Assembly: GCF_020379485.1 (NCBI RefSeq)
Contig: NW_026014697.1
Coordinates: 124,001 to 188,000, forward strand
From: Brassica napus
Taxonomy: Eukaryota > Streptophyta > Magnoliopsida > Brassicales > Brassicaceae
Reading direction: 5' to 3'
DNA length: 64,000 nt
Position 1 is the stretch's first letter. Each line of letters opens with the position of its first letter. A model generated the notes under the pieces. That model was not told the DNA's origin. It made no database searches and saw only the letters and a program-made list of their open reading frames with translations. The translations under genes and the position numbers were made by a program. Of the stretch, positions 22,416 to 35,312 are shown piece after piece.

Positions 22416-25400
22416 TGTCATGTCCCCGATCCTGGATAGGATCGTCTGGACGGACTGCGGTGCGAGGAAACGCACCAGTCAGGTCATATGACCTAAAGAC
22501 AAGTATATCATGGCCTGAAGGTAAGGTTAACGGCATCAGGAAGCTAAGGCATAGCTAATCCAAGAAGGAGACAAGCTCAAAGGAGCTGGACAAGCGAGCT
22601 GGTAGCTGGACAAGATCCAGGTGAAGCTCGATGAAGTGAGTGATCAGAATGGATCATGGGAAAACTAAGTCTAGGTCTGGAAATTGACCAAGGGACTTAG
22701 AAGGATTGAAGAAGATAAAGGAAAGAAGTTGTACTAAGAGTATGGAAGCTGGGCGGTGCGGTAAGCAAGCTCGACCAGCTAAGTGAAGAGTAGTGCAGCT
22801 CAGTGTAGCTCACTGAAGAGTGTGTCAGCTCCCTGAGCTAGATGGACTAGCTCACTCAGCTGGGTCAGCTGGGGATCAGCTCAACTCAGCTGGACTGAGT
22901 GTTCGAGTCGTGGGCAGTTGGTTCGGGTCTGGACAGTGACAAGGCCATGTGGATGACCCATGTGTACCAATGGGCTGGAGGGCTCTTGTGGTTGGGTCAT
23001 GGGCGTGGGCAATCAGTCTGGGCCTTGTTTGGACTTGTCCAGGAGTGGTTTGGCAGTTCCAGGGCGTGTGGTAACTGCCATAGGCGAAAGGGTGCAATCT
23101 GTACCATTGATTAAATCAATGGCCAGAAATGATACCGAAGAGATGCAATGGTTAAGAAGTAACCACCCCTTCTCCTATATAAGGAAGGCAAGTCCGTGCC
23201 TTTGCAGGCACGCCAGGGCTTCCTTCTACACCCTGAAACACAAAGAATCCAGAGAAAAATACAGAGAGTTGGTCGGATTACCAATCCAAGACCCATGGTG
23301 GTGTGAAGGCCATAAAGAGACAGTTTTGGGGCAGATCAAGGGGGAAGTTGAGAACGACCCTCTGAACGGTTTTGATCATTGTTGACAACACCCAAAACCT
23401 TATCTGGAGCCTGTGAACACACGCAAATGGTGAGGAAAGGAGGGAGTTGGCCGGAATCCATTCCCAAGGGCCAATGCAGCCTTAAAGGGAGATTGGTGTG
23501 GAAAGCAGTTTCATGGGGAACAAAGAGGGAAGTGATGCACGACCTTTGGATGGTGATTGATCATGGATGATCATGTCTAAGGCTTCCTCTGTGTCTTGGG
23601 AACACACGCAATTGGTTAGGAGAGAAGGGGGAAGGCTTGACTCCACTCTCAAAGGCATGAACAGCCTTGAAGATGGATACAGTATAGAAACTGGTTTCAT
23701 GGAAGTTCCATGGAAGGAGTGATGGGCACGAACCATGGTTAGATCTTATCAATACTGGAAGTATGTGATAAGGGTTTGATGACAGCGTGCTAGGAGGAGC
23801 ATGGACGCCCCTGATGAGGTAACAGGTGGGGACTGCAGACCATTGGACATAGTCCGGTACACTATGGGCTGATCTGGTCCTGCAGTTACACCTTACTCTG
23901 TTTTATGATTATTAATCATATTATTTCTTCTTCTTATGATTGAGATTGATGATTAGACATAGTAGCACTGAACCATGGCTTGGCCGGTTCAGAAGAACCC
24001 TCCATGGCCTTGGTTTGGCAGCTAAGTCCGGATCTCCTCCTTCCTGATGGATTTATGGCGATCTGACTTTGGAATCCTCTTAGTGGTGAATTATCATGAA
24101 TTATCATGGTATTTGGGGATTTTTATCTGATTGATTTCGAGATGGTCATGGTGGCCGGTGGGGCTGTTCTAGGTCGAGATCCATAGGATCGAGATCGGTT
24201 CTTGGAATTCTGACTTGACCATTCTCTTAGTTAAGATTTATCATGAATTATCATGAATCCTAATGAGTTTTTAGGGATTGATTTAGAGATGGTCCCTTGG
24301 GCCGGTTTGGCTGATCTTGGCCGAGATCTATGGGATGGAGGCCGGTTCTGGGAAATCTGATTGGACCATTCTCTTAGTTATGATTTATCATGAATTGTCA
24401 TGAATTTTAATTGATTTTTGGAGCAGGTTTGCTTGCAGTCGAAATTGCACCTGAGGGCATATTGGGGTCAGATCCTTGTGTTAGGATATCTGATCATATG
24501 TTTGTGTGCTGGAACATATTGTCACTTATGATATTGATCATAAGGAATTGCTGGTTATCAACCTTGGTGTTGGTAAGGCAGGCCGTGTGTGATCTGATCA
24601 TGGGCAAGGATGGACGACCTGATCCTTGGATGATGGATCAAGGTGTCTGATCTGATTGATCAAAGGATGCACCGGTGGTAAGAGCAACACTAATCAGGTT
24701 CAGTGGGACATTGTTCCATGACTGATTAGGAAGTATGAAGACTCATCAGTTCTGAGTCATGTGGGGTGGTTGGTTGATTGACTCAGGATCTGATGGGCAT
24801 TGTTAGTCCATAAGCTGGACTTGGTATCATAAGTTGATAAGGCAAAAAGGATGTGGGACAGTGCATGAGCCGGTAAGGGCCAGATGCATGTCCTTAGCTG
24901 TTTGAAGACTTCTCAAGGGTTACTTATGTCTGTGGGGATGGTTGGCTGAATGACTAAGTACCTAAGGGAGTTGTTTTGTGTGTGTAAAGGAGCGGGACGC
25001 AGTATATGGCAGCTGGCCATAGCTCGGTCCTAGCTTACTTCGAGTGTGACAGCTCGATCAGCTAATTTACGAGTTCCTTCAGCTACAGTAGCTGGGCCAA
25101 TGAGCTAACAAGCTCCGGGAATGTGGCAAAGGTATGATCTGTCAATGTTGCATAGATCTAGATAGAATGGCTTAGGGGAACAGAACTTCTGATTGTATGA
25201 CTTGGTCTAGGTTCAGGATCGACCTTGGAGCTAGCTGGCAGTTGTGTTTACTGACCAGTAGCTGAGGTGATCTGACCAGGCAAGTGTTAGATTGGTTTTA
25301 GACCAATGGTTAAGTAGATACTATTCCGATGTGCATAAGTTGAAAGGTTCTAGCTAGGGAATGATTAAGGTAGTCTTGAGCTAGGATCTGAGTTAGCCCT

Positions 25401-25515
25401 CGCCAATGGGCGATATTTTAAATAAAGGGCAAAATTTTTAGAGGTTCGGTCCAGGTATGGACTGAGCGACGTGAGGCATCGACCGCGACCTAGTCGGCCG
25501 GGATCGGGTCTTACA
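22416..25515 (+). mobile_element. Solo LTR C (3.1 kb, plus sense)
   Basis: It starts TGTCATGTCCCCGATCC, ends GGGATCGGGTCTTACA, and is flanked by perfect TTCCA duplications (22411-22415 and 25516-25520). No gag or pol is inside. An AGCTG-rich U3 covers about 22550-22890 and a TATA box (CTATATAAG, 23175-23183) follows. It is very similar over its whole length, in opposite orientation, to the solo LTR at 37030-40128, which suggests both are young. Its ORFs are short and not recognised. Confidence 0.92.
23175..23183 (+). promoter_or_regulatory. TATA box of solo LTR C
   Basis: CTATATAAG lies about 760 bp into the LTR, downstream of the AGCTG-rich U3. The related LTR at 26555-29356 has TATAAAAG at the matching place (about 27332). 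Confidence 0.65.
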
Positions 25516-26372
25516 TTCCATTCCCCTAAACCATTCTATCTAGATCTACATAAGTAAATGCTAGATCATACCTTTGCCACATCTATGGAGCTTATTAGCT
25601 CATCGGTCCTCCATTGACTTGAATTGCTCTTGCTTAACAGCTGGACCACGATCACTCAATGATCTTACTTAAGGTCCTTATCTTGACTCCTGCATCAAAC
25701 AACTCCCCTAGGTACTTAGTCATTCAACCAACCATCCCCACAGACATAAGTAACCTTTGAGAAGTCTTCGAAAGGATAAGAATATGTATTTGGCCTATCT
25801 CGGCTCAAGCACAATCCGAAATCCTTTTGCCTTATAGGCAATAGTACCAAGTCCATCTTCTGGACTGACAAAGCTCATGAGATCCTAAGTCAATCAACCA
25901 ACCATCCTCACATGACTTGGAACTGATGAGTCATCATCTGGCCTGACCGGCCTTGGGTCTTAACCCAGACAACATATATGACTTGTTCATACCAACCGAT
26001 GCATTCATTAATCAGGTTAGTACCGACACCTTGAACCATCATTCAGAGGTCAGGTCGTCCATACTCAACCATGATCAGATCTTACACGGCCTTCCTTGAA
26101 CAATCACACTTAGGCTCAGTATCTATGGTCTACGACACATAGTACTAGCCACACACTTCGTCATGACACTTAGCCAATCTCGAAGCTATCAACACCAAGG
26201 TTGATATCTAGAAGCATCAATCAATACTCTTACTCCTGCAACGTGAATATCCATACTAGTGTTTGGCCATCGAACCATCGTCATGAAACATGATCTGACC
26301 ACTAGACTTGATAAGCCATCGTCCACTTAGCATGTACTGATATAACCGGCATTCCATTGCCATCATGTAGAT

Positions 26373-26554
26373 GGTGATCAAGACGTGATCAGTGAGGAGG
26401 GACAAGGAGGGAGATGCAACGAATTGGTTAGGAAGAACCAATCGAGCATGCTCTATGTTCTGGATGCAAAGAATTCGGTTGGAATCTTTTTTCTTCAGAC
26501 AAGACGGCAACACCACAGGATTCGAGGACGAATCCATCCTAAGTGGGGGAGACT
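26373..26554 (+). pseudogene. Remnant of a polyprotein 3' end and polypurine tract
   Basis: The segment ends ATTCGAGGACGAATCC followed by GTGGGGGAGACT and then an LTR start. That is the same junction seen at the 3' ends of A, E and F. The bases before it do not form a recognisable domain. It is the truncated tail of a plus-sense element whose body has been lost. Confidence 0.6.
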
Positions 26555-29356
26555 TGTCATGTCCCCGATCTTGGGTGGATCATCCGGACAGACTTTAGTG
26601 CGAGGAGACGCACCAGTCAGGTCACATGACCTAAAGACAAGTGTGTCATGGTCCAAAACGTGGTTAAGGGAATCAGGTAGCTTGAACTTAACCAAAATAA
26701 GGCAGATGCAAGTTCAAAGGAGCTGGACAAGCGAGCTGGTAGCTGGACGAGAACCAGGTGAAGCTCGATTGAAGTGGGTGATCAGAATGGATCATGGGAG
26801 AACTAAGTATAGGTCTGGAAATAGACCAAGGGACTTAGAAGAATTGAAGAAGATAAAAGAAGCAAGCTGGACACAGTGTATAACAGCTGGGCGATGCAGT
26901 AAGCAAGCTCGACCAGCTAGGTGAAGTGTAGTGCAGCTCAATGTAGCTCACTGAAGTGTAGGTCAGCTCCCTGAGCTGGATGGTCTAGCTCACTCAGCTG
27001 GGGATCAGCTGGGGATCAGCTCAACTCAGCTGGACTGAGTGTTCAAGTCATGGGCAGTTGGGCCGGGTCTGGACAGTGGCCGGGTCTGGACAGTGGCCGG
27101 GCCATGTGGGCGACCCGGGTGTACCGATGGGCTGGTTGGCTCTTGGGATTGAGCCAGGAGCTTGGGCAATCCGTGTGGGCTTGTTTGGACTTGTCCAGGA
27201 GTGGATTGGCAAGCCCAGGGCGTATGGAAACTGCCTGAGGCGAATGGGTATGATCTGGACCATTGATTAAATCAATGGCCAGAAATGATACCGAAAGGGT
27301 GCAACCTTTGGAAAGGTAACTGCCCCTTCTTCTATAAAAGGCAGGGAAGTCCGTGCCTTTGCAGGCACGCCAGGGCTTCCTCCTACACCCTGAAACACAA
27401 AGAAACACAGAGAAAAGACAGAGAGTTGGTCGGATTCCCAATCCAAGACCCATGGTGGTGTGAAGGTCATAAAGAGGCAGTTTTGGGAGAGATCAAGGGG
27501 GGAAGTTATGACCGACTTTCTGGTGGTTTTGATCCGTGATGTTATCACCCAAAGCATCCTACAGGGCCTGAGAACACACCCAAATGGTGAGGAAAGAAGG
27601 TAGATGGCCGGAATTCATTCCCAAAGGCCAAGACAGCCTTAAGGAGAGAGGTGTGTGGGAGGGCACTTTCATGGAAGTGCAAGGGGAGTTATGAACGACC
27701 CTGTGGTAGGTTTTCACCACGGATGAACACGTCCTAGGCTTCCCCTGTATCTTGGGAACACACGCAAATACCCAGGAGAGAAGGGAGAAGGCCGGACTTC
27801 CCTCACAATGGCATGAATAGCCTTGAAGGTGGATGCAGTGTAGAAACTGGTTTCATGGAAGTTCCATGGAAGGGATCAGGGGTGCGACCCATGAATGGAT
27901 CTTATCAATACAGGAGGTATGTGATAAGGATTGATAGAGGCGTGCACTGGAGGAGCATGGCCGAACATAATAAGGAAAGGCACTTGTTCTAATCAGATCA
28001 TGTATAAGGTAACTGATTTTATATTTACTTTCAAGGTTATGTTTCTGTCTCTTGTGGTGCGGTTAAGGCCAAGTATGGCACGCCCCTTGAAGACCATATG
28101 TTGTGATGTAAACTAAGGATCCAGGACCCTGAGATAAGGGGCGGATCTTAGTTGATCTAACTCATCCATGTGGGATGGAAGTTAGAGGCCACTCATTGGA
28201 TAGTGATCCATGGTGGATCATGGTGTGTGTGTTAGTTCTGATCATGGTGTGAATCAATGATCCAAATCATGGAGGAGACACATGGGGATCCTAGTACATG
28301 AGGAACCATGTGGGGTGCAAGGTCCAATTCATTTGGAACCAGCAGCAAGCCGTGGAGGCGAGTAAGGCCAGTACTAAGTGGGATGGACCACAAGTATGGG
28401 GCCGGTGTGTTTATCTAAAGAAGGCCGTGTGTAATCTGATCTTTGGCAAGGATGGATGACCTGAGCCATAGGTGATGGATCAAGGTGTCTGATCTGATTG
28501 ATCAAAGGATGCACCAGTGGTAATAGGAGGACTGATCGGCTTCGTTGGGACATGGTTCCATGGCCGGTTAGGTACGTGTGAAGACTCATCAGTTCTGGGT
28601 CATGTGGGGTGGTTGGTTGATTGACTCAGGATCTGATGGGCGTTGTTATTCCATGAGCTGGACTTGGTATCATAAGTTGATAAGGCAAAAGGATGTGGGA
28701 CAGTGCATGAGCCGGTAAGGGCCAGATGCATGTCCTTAGCTGTTTGAAGACTTCTCAAGGGTTACTTATGTCTGTGGGGATGGTTGGCTGAATGACTAAG
28801 TACCTAAGGGAGTTGTTTTGTGTGTGTAAAGGAGCTGGATGCAGTATATGGCAGCTGGCCATAGCTCGGTCCTAGCTCAGTTCGAGTGTGACAGCTCGAT
28901 CAGCTGGTCTATAAGTTCATTCAGCTAGAGTAGCTGGGCCGATGAGCTAAAAAGCTCCGTGGATGTGGCAAAGGTATGATCTAGCAATGTTGCATAGATC
29001 TAGATAGAATGGTTAGGGAAACGGAACCTCAGATTTGTAAGACTTGGTTCGTGTTCAGAATCAACCTTGGAGCTAGCTGGTTGTTGAGTATACTAACCAT
29101 TAGCTGAGGTGATTCGACCGAACAAGTATTAGATTAGTTATAGACCAATGGATGATGATATTATTCCGCTGCGTATGTGTTGTATTGATCTAAGCTAGGA
29201 AAGACTATGGTAGTCTTGAGCTAAGATCTGAGTTAGCCCTCGCCTATCAGCGATGTTTTAAATAAAAGGCAAAAATTTTGAGAGGTTCGGTCAGGGAATC
29301 GACCGAGCGACGTGAGGCATCGACCGCGGCCTAGTCGGCCAGGATCGGGTCTTACA
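26555..29356 (+). mobile_element. 3' LTR of the truncated plus-sense element (2.8 kb)
   Basis: It starts TGTCATGTCCCCGATC and ends GGATCGGGTCTTACA, and aligns along most of its length to solo LTR C. It has an AGCTG-rich U3 (26700-27030), a TATA-like TATAAAAG near 27332, and a second AGCT-rich patch near 28840-28960. The satellite resumes directly after it. Confidence 0.85.
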
Positions 29357-32300
29357 AGAGTGCTGAGTCCAAGGACCAACGGGCTGATATGTGTACTGAT
29401 GGACAGCCACTGACGTCCTGTGTGTGCTGACGGACACACACGGACACACACGGACAGCCACGGATGTCCTGTGTGTGCTGACGGACAGCCACAGATGTCC
29501 TGTGTGTGCTGGCGAACACCCACGGACGTCCTGTGTGTACTGAACAAAAAGCCCACGTGGGCCAAAATCACCCGAACAGTCCACGGGAAGGGTCAACGTG
29601 CTGAGTCCAAGGACCAACGTGCTGATATGTGTACTGATGGACAGCCACGGACGTCCTGTGTGTTCTGACGGACAGACACGGACACACACGGACACACACG
29701 GACAGCCACGGATGTCCTGTGTGTGCTGATGGACAACCATGGACAGCCACGGACGTCTTGTGTGTGCTGGCGGACACCCATGGACGTCCTGTTTGTGCTG
29801 ACAGACAGCCACAGACTGCCACAAACATCCTGTGTATGCTGGGGACACCCACAGACACACACGGACACACACAGACAGCCACAGACGTCCTATGTGTGCT
29901 GACGGACAGCCACAGAAAGCCACAGACGTCATGTGTGTGCTGGCGGACACCCACGGACGTCCTGTGTACTGAACAGACAGCCCACGTGGGCCAAAATCAC
30001 CCAAACAGTCCACGGGAAGGGCCAGCGTGCTGAGTCCAAGGACCAACGTGCTGATATGTGTACTGATGGATAGCCACGGACGTCCTGTGTGTGCTGACGG
30101 ACACAGAGGAACACACACGGACACACACGGACAGCCACGGACGTCCTGTCCTGTGTGTGCTGGTGGACACCCACGGACGTCCTGAGTGTATTGACCAGAC
30201 AGCCCACGTGGGCCAAAATCACCTGAACAGTCCAACGTGCTGAGTCCAAGGACCAACATGCTGATATGTGTACTGATGGACAGTATCCTGTGTGTGCTGA
30301 CGGACACACACGGACAGCCCCGGACGTCATGTGTGTGCTGACGGACACACACGGACACACACGGACACACACAGACAGCCACAGGCGTCCTGTGTGTGCT
30401 AGCGGACACCCACAGACGTCCTGTGTGTACTAAACAGACAGCCCAAAAGGGACAAAATCACCCGAACAGTCCACGGGAATGGTCAGCGTGCTGAATCCAA
30501 GGACAAATGTGCTGATATGTGTACTGATGGACAGCCACGGACGTCCTGTGTGTGCTGACGGACACACACAGACACACACGGATAGCCACAGATGTCCTGT
30601 GTGTGCTGACGGACACACACGGACATCATGTGTGTGCTGACGGACACCAACAGACGTCATGTGTGTACTGAACAGACAGCCCACGTGGGCCAAAATCACC
30701 CAAACAGTCCACAGGAAGGGCCAGCGTGCTGAGTCCAAGGACCAGCGTGCTGATATGTGTACTGATGGACAGCCACGGACGTCCCGTGTGTGCTGACGGA
30801 CACACACAGACACACACGGACGTCCTGTGTGTGCTGACGGACACACATGGACGTCATGTGTGTGCTGACAGACAGCCACTGACAGCCACGAACGTCCTGT
30901 GTGTGCTGGCGGACACCCATAGACACACACGGACACACACGGACAGCCACATACGTCCTGTGTGTGCTGACGGACAGCCACAGACGTCTTGTGTGCGCTG
31001 GTGGACACCCACGGACGTCCTGTGTGTACTGAACAGACAGCCCACGTGGGCGAAAATCACCCAAACAGTCCACGGGAAGGGCCTGCGTGCGGAGTCCAAG
31101 AACCAACGTGCTGATATGTGAACTGATGGACAGACACGTACGTCCTGTGTGTGCTGATGGTCACAGACGGACACACATGGACAGCCACAGACGTCCTGTG
31201 TGTGCTGGCGGACACCCACGGACGTCCTGTGTGTACTGACCAAATAGCCCACGTGGGCCAAAATCACCCAAATAGTCCACGGGAAGGGTCAGCGTGCTGA
31301 GTCCTAGGACCAACATGCTTATATGTGTACTGGTGGACAGCCACGGACGTCCTGTGTGTGCGGACGGACACACACGGACACACACAGACAGCCCCAGACG
31401 TCCTGTTTGTGCTGACGGACACCCACAGACGTCCTGTGTGTGCTGACTGCTGACGGACACCCACGGACGTCCTGTGTGTACTGAACAGACAGTCTGCATG
31501 GGCCAAAATCACCCGAACAGTCCACGAGAAGGGTTAGCGTGCTTAGTCCAACAACCAATGTGCTGATATGTGTACTGATGGACAGCCACAGACGTCATGT
31601 GTGTTCTGACAGACACACACGGACACACACTGACAGCCACGAATGTCATGTGTGTACTGACGAACACCCACAGACGTCCTGTGTGTGCTGATGGACACCC
31701 ACGGCCGTCCTGTGTGTACTGAACAGACAGACCACGTGGGCCAAAATTACCCGAACCGTCCACGGGAAGGGCCAGCATGCTGAGTCCATGGACCAGTGTG
31801 CTGATATGTGTACTGATGGACAGCCACAGACGTCCTGTGTGTGCTGACAGACACACACGGACGTCTTGTGTGTGCTGACGGACACACACGGACGTCCTGT
31901 TTGTGCTGACAGACAGCCACGGACAGCCACGAAAATCCTGTGTATACTGGCGGAGACCCACAGACACACACGGACACACACAGACAGCCACAAACGTCCT
32001 GTGTGTGCTGACGGACAGCCACAGAAAGCCACAGACATCATGTGTGTGCTGGCGGACACCCACGGATGTCCTGTGTACTGAACAGACAGCCCACGTGGGC
32101 CAAAATCACCCAAACAGTCCACGGGAAGGGCCAGCGTGCTGAGTCCAAGGACCAACGTGCTGATATGTGTACTGATGGATAGCCACGGATGTCCTGTGTG
32201 TGCTGACGGACACAGACGAACACACACGGACACACACGGACAGCCACGGACGTCCTGTGTGTGCTGGCGGACACCCACGGACGTCATGTGTGTACTGACC

Positions 32301-32547
32301 AGACAGCCCACGTGGGCCAAAATCACCCGAACAGTCCATGGGAAGGGTCAACGTGCTGAGTCCAAGGACCAACATGCTGATATGTGTACTGATGGACAGT
32401 ATCCTGTGTGTGCTGATGGACACAACCCCCGACGTCCTGTGTGTGCTGACGGACACACATGGATGTCCTGTGTGTGCTGACGGACACCCACGGACGTCCT
32501 ATGTGTACTGAACAGACAGCCCACGTGGGCCAAAATCACCCGAACAG
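29357..32547 (+). repeat. Complex satellite array, block 3
   Basis: Same repeat and orientation as blocks 1 and 2. About 12 spacer copies are seen (near 29551, 29981, 30204, 30440, 30679, 31038, 31249, 31492, 31731, 32089, 32308 and 32519). Spacing reaches 430 bp, with more sub-repeats per unit than elsewhere. Segments near 29860-30260 and 31930-32400 are long near-copies of each other, sharing the short-spacer variant with GGACAGTATCCTGTG, which points to a duplication of about 2.1-kb period. The block ends at CGAACAG where LTR H begins. Confidence 0.92.
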
Positions 32548-34465
32548 AAACACCCGATCCCGGCCGACTAGGCCCCGGTCGATGCCTCACGTCGCTCGGT
32601 CCATACACTGACCGAACCACTAAAAATTTTGCCCTTTATTTAAAAACATCTCCCATAGGCGAGGGCTAACTCAGTTCTTAGCTCAAGACTACCTTAGTCA
32701 TTCCCTAGCTTAGATCATTTCAACTTATGCACAGCGGAATAACATCTATCATCCATTGGACTAAATCCAATCTAATACTTGTCCGGTCGAATCACCTCAG
32801 CTAATGGTTAGTATACTCAACTACCAGCTAGCTCCAAGGTTGATTCTGAACACGAACCAAGTCATACAAATCTGAGGTTCCGTTTTCCCTAACCATTCTA
32901 TCTAGATCTATGCAACATTGCTAGATCATACCTTTGCCACATCCACGGAGCTTGTTAGCTCATCGGCCCAGCTACTCTAGCTGAATTAACTCATATACCA
33001 GCTGATCGAGCTGTCACACTCGATCTGAGCTAGGACCGAGCTATGGCCAGCTGCCATATACTGCATCCAGCTCCGTTACACACACAAAACAACTCCCTTA
33101 GGTACTTAGTCATTCAGCCAACCATCCCCACAGACATAAGTAACCTTTGAGAAGTCTTCAAACAGCTAAGGACATGCATCTGGCCCTTACCTGCTCATGC
33201 ACTGTCCCACATCCTTTTGCCTTATCAACTTATGATACCAAGTCCAGCTCATGGACTAACAACGCCCATCAGATCCTGAGTCAATCAACCAACCACCCTA
33301 CATGACCCAGAACTGATGAGTCTTCACACGTACCTAACCGGCCATGGAACCATGTCCCAACGAAGCCGATCAGTCCTCCTCTTACCACCGGTGCATCCTT
33401 TGATCAATCAGATCAGACACCTTGATCCATCATCTATGGATCAGGTCGTCCATCCTTACCCATGATCAGATCACACACGGCCTTCCTTGAATAATAACAC
33501 CCAAGCTCAGTACTTATGGTCCACGCCATCAAGTACTAGCTATACTCTTATTCATGGCTTCCTGCTGGTTCCAAACATATTGGACCTTGCAATCCACATG
33601 GTTCCTCTAATACCAGGACCCCCATGTGCCTCCTCCATGAGTCGGATTAATGGTTCACACATGACCAAACCCAACACAACTCCATCAGATAAGCATCAAT
33701 ATGCTCTCAGGTACAAAAATGACCTCTTCCAAGTATGCTCCAAAAACCCAATTAAAATTCATGATAATTCCCAACTAAGAGAATGCCATAATCAGAATTT
33801 GCAGAACCGGCCTCGATCCTATAGATCTCGGCCAAAATCAGCCAAACCGGCCAAAACTGGACATCATCAAATCAATTCCTAAAATTTTTAAAAAAAAAAT
33901 GAAAACTCATGATAATTCATAACTAAGAGATTCCCATAATCAGATTCCAAAGAATCGACGCAGACCATATAGATCCTGATCATGAACAGCCCGGCCAAGG
34001 CCATGGGCACCATTCCTGAACCGGCCAAGGCCTTGGTTCAGTGCCATCAGGCCTGATCCAACAGACTACACCATAAACATTCCTAATATATATAGTCCTC
34101 AAGGACGTGCCATACTTGGCCATGATCAATTCCACAGTCAACAGAATTGTAATTCAATGGTAATCATAAAACCGGTTACCTTATACATGATCTGATTAGA
34201 TCATGTGCCTTTCCTTATTATGTTCGGCCATGCTCCTCCAGTGCACGCCTCTATCAACCCTTATCACATAACTCCTGTATTGATAAGATCCATTCGTGGG
34301 TCGCACCCCTGATTCCTTCCATGGAACTTCCATGAAACCAGTTTCTACACTGATCCACCTTCAAGGCTATTCATGCCTTTGTGAGTGAAGTCCGGCCTTC
34401 TCCCTTCTCTCCTAGGTATTTGCGTGTGTTCCCAAGATGCAGAGGAAGCCTAGGACGTGTTCATC
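32548..34465 (-). mobile_element. LTR H, left part (minus sense), interrupted by element E
   Basis: It begins AAACACCCGATCCCGGCCGACTAGG, lacking the terminal TGT or so of the expected TGTAAGACCC end. It follows the same LTR type as solo LTR C read in reverse. It continues after E at 62314-63120, where the sequence rejoins within a conserved stretch (GACGTGTTCATC, then AGTGGTGAAAACC). No coding sequence is seen. Confidence 0.85.
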
Positions 34466-35312
34466 TGTCATCTCCCCGATCCTATGTAGGATCGCCCGGA
34501 CGGACCATGGTGTGGGGAGACGCACCAGTCAGGTCATTAGACCTTGAGACAAGCGTATCATGGCCCTGAATGAAGGTTAAGGGCATCAGTCAGCTGAGAC
34601 TTAACCAGGATACGATGGAAACAAGGGTAAAGGAGTTGAGTGAGTGTTTAGGCAGCTGGACGAGTGTTGGTTTGAGTTCAATCAGCTCGGTTCAGCTGGT
34701 ATTCAGTTCACCATGATCTGTTCAGCTCACAGGAGCTGGTGGACTAGCTCACTCAGCTGGGAACAGCTGGAGGTCAGCTGAATCCGGTGAACGGTGCGTT
34801 CTGGTTCGGATCAGTGTGGACGAGTCCGGGACGGTTACTGGGCGAGCCGATGGTCCGGGTGCAGGACGGTTCGACCAAATTGGTCTTAGGCTTGGGACAG
34901 GGAGTGGGCAAGCTTCCAGAGTGTGAGCTGAGGCTCAGTGATCGATTTGTCAAAGGAAGAAAAGGGGTGAAACCGCCAATGGGCGGTTATGGGATGGTTT
35001 TGGGAAGAAGGGATGTGATTTTTGGTAACTGTTCGCCCAGGCGGTTGGTGACAGTTTAAGTCGTCCTCTCTCTCTCATTTCTGCCATTCTGGTCGATTTT
35101 TACTCACTTTCACACAGAGAGAAACACAGAGAAAATTCAAGAGAGAAAGAGAGACACAAACCTTGGATTGGCCGATTTGATCCAAGAGATTGTTCTTGAG
35201 TGTTCCTGGTGTGTTTGGGCGTGTGATCAAGAGGATGGATTTGAGGCAGAAAGACAAGGAGAGGGCAAAGGAGAAAGAGAAGAAAGTCGCCCCTGGAGAC
35301 CGAACTCCTAAG
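34466..35312 (+). mobile_element. 5' LTR of element E, ending at an exon junction
   Basis: It matches the 3' LTR of E (43395-44154 and 61776 onward) and LTR G up to GACCGAACTCCTAAG. The other two copies then continue with GTGAGAGGTGTGG, a splice donor. This copy continues straight into gag. About 425 bp of LTR end and the whole primer-site leader are missing. The U3 contains the AGCTG-rich region (34610-34780), and a weak TATA-like TTTAAG lies near 35055. Confidence 0.85.
35235..35312 (+). CDS. Gag exon 1 of element E, encoded in the LTR
   Basis: ATG at 35235 opens a 26-codon lysine/glutamate-rich segment (MDLRQKDKERAKEKEKK...) that ends exactly where the 3' LTR copies show a splice donor. 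The frame continues without a break in phase into gag. The only interruption is a TAG at 35346-35348. The same exon is present with its donor intact at 61807-61884 and 63900-63977. The corresponding exon in F reads MGDQDKEKSMENPDVVHK. Start choice rests on this being the first in-frame ATG after the presumed transcription start. Confidence 0.7.

Larger units (their letters stand above)
22082..26372 (-). mobile_element. Truncated minus-sense LTR, interrupted by solo LTR C
   Basis: About 1.2 kb of LTR (22082-22415 and 25521-26372) aligns with the left part of solo LTR B (7411 to about 8592). The match is lost right after CATTGCCATCATGT at 26372, which marks the inversion breakpoint. The terminal bases carry TGTAACACCCC instead of TGTAAGACCC. 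Confidence 0.82.
22082..29356. mobile_element. Rearranged LTR block D between satellite blocks 2 and 3
   Basis: Both outer ends of this block are the same LTR end facing outward: TGTAACACCCCGATCC on the left (minus sense) and GGATCGGGTCTTACA on the right (plus sense). No matching target duplication flanks it (CACAC against AGAGT). Inside are a truncated minus-sense LTR (22082-22415 and 25521-26372), solo LTR C, and a truncated plus-sense element end with its 3' LTR (26373-29356). This is best explained by recombination or deletion between two oppositely oriented insertions. Confidence 0.8.

Noticed and set aside
23111..23296. Short ORFs in the 3.1-kb LTRs with a shared GLGIRPTLC-type frame
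   Set aside because: They lie near the LTR TATA box, repeat in each LTR copy and end in unrelated sequence. No splice donor like those in the A, E and F LTRs could be placed convincingly.
24411..24650. 79-codon ORF conserved in two solo LTRs (also 37895-38134)
   Set aside because: The two LTRs are similar everywhere, so conservation is not specific to the frame. No promoter context or domain supports a gene.
26385..26924. 179-codon ORF over the end of the truncated element and its LTR
   Set aside because: It crosses the polypurine tract and LTR start. The first part has no recognisable domain and the rest is non-coding LTR.
29291..30409. 372-codon minus-strand ORF crossing from satellite into an LTR
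   Set aside because: It spans the border of block D and the satellite, two unrelated sequences, so it cannot be a conserved gene.
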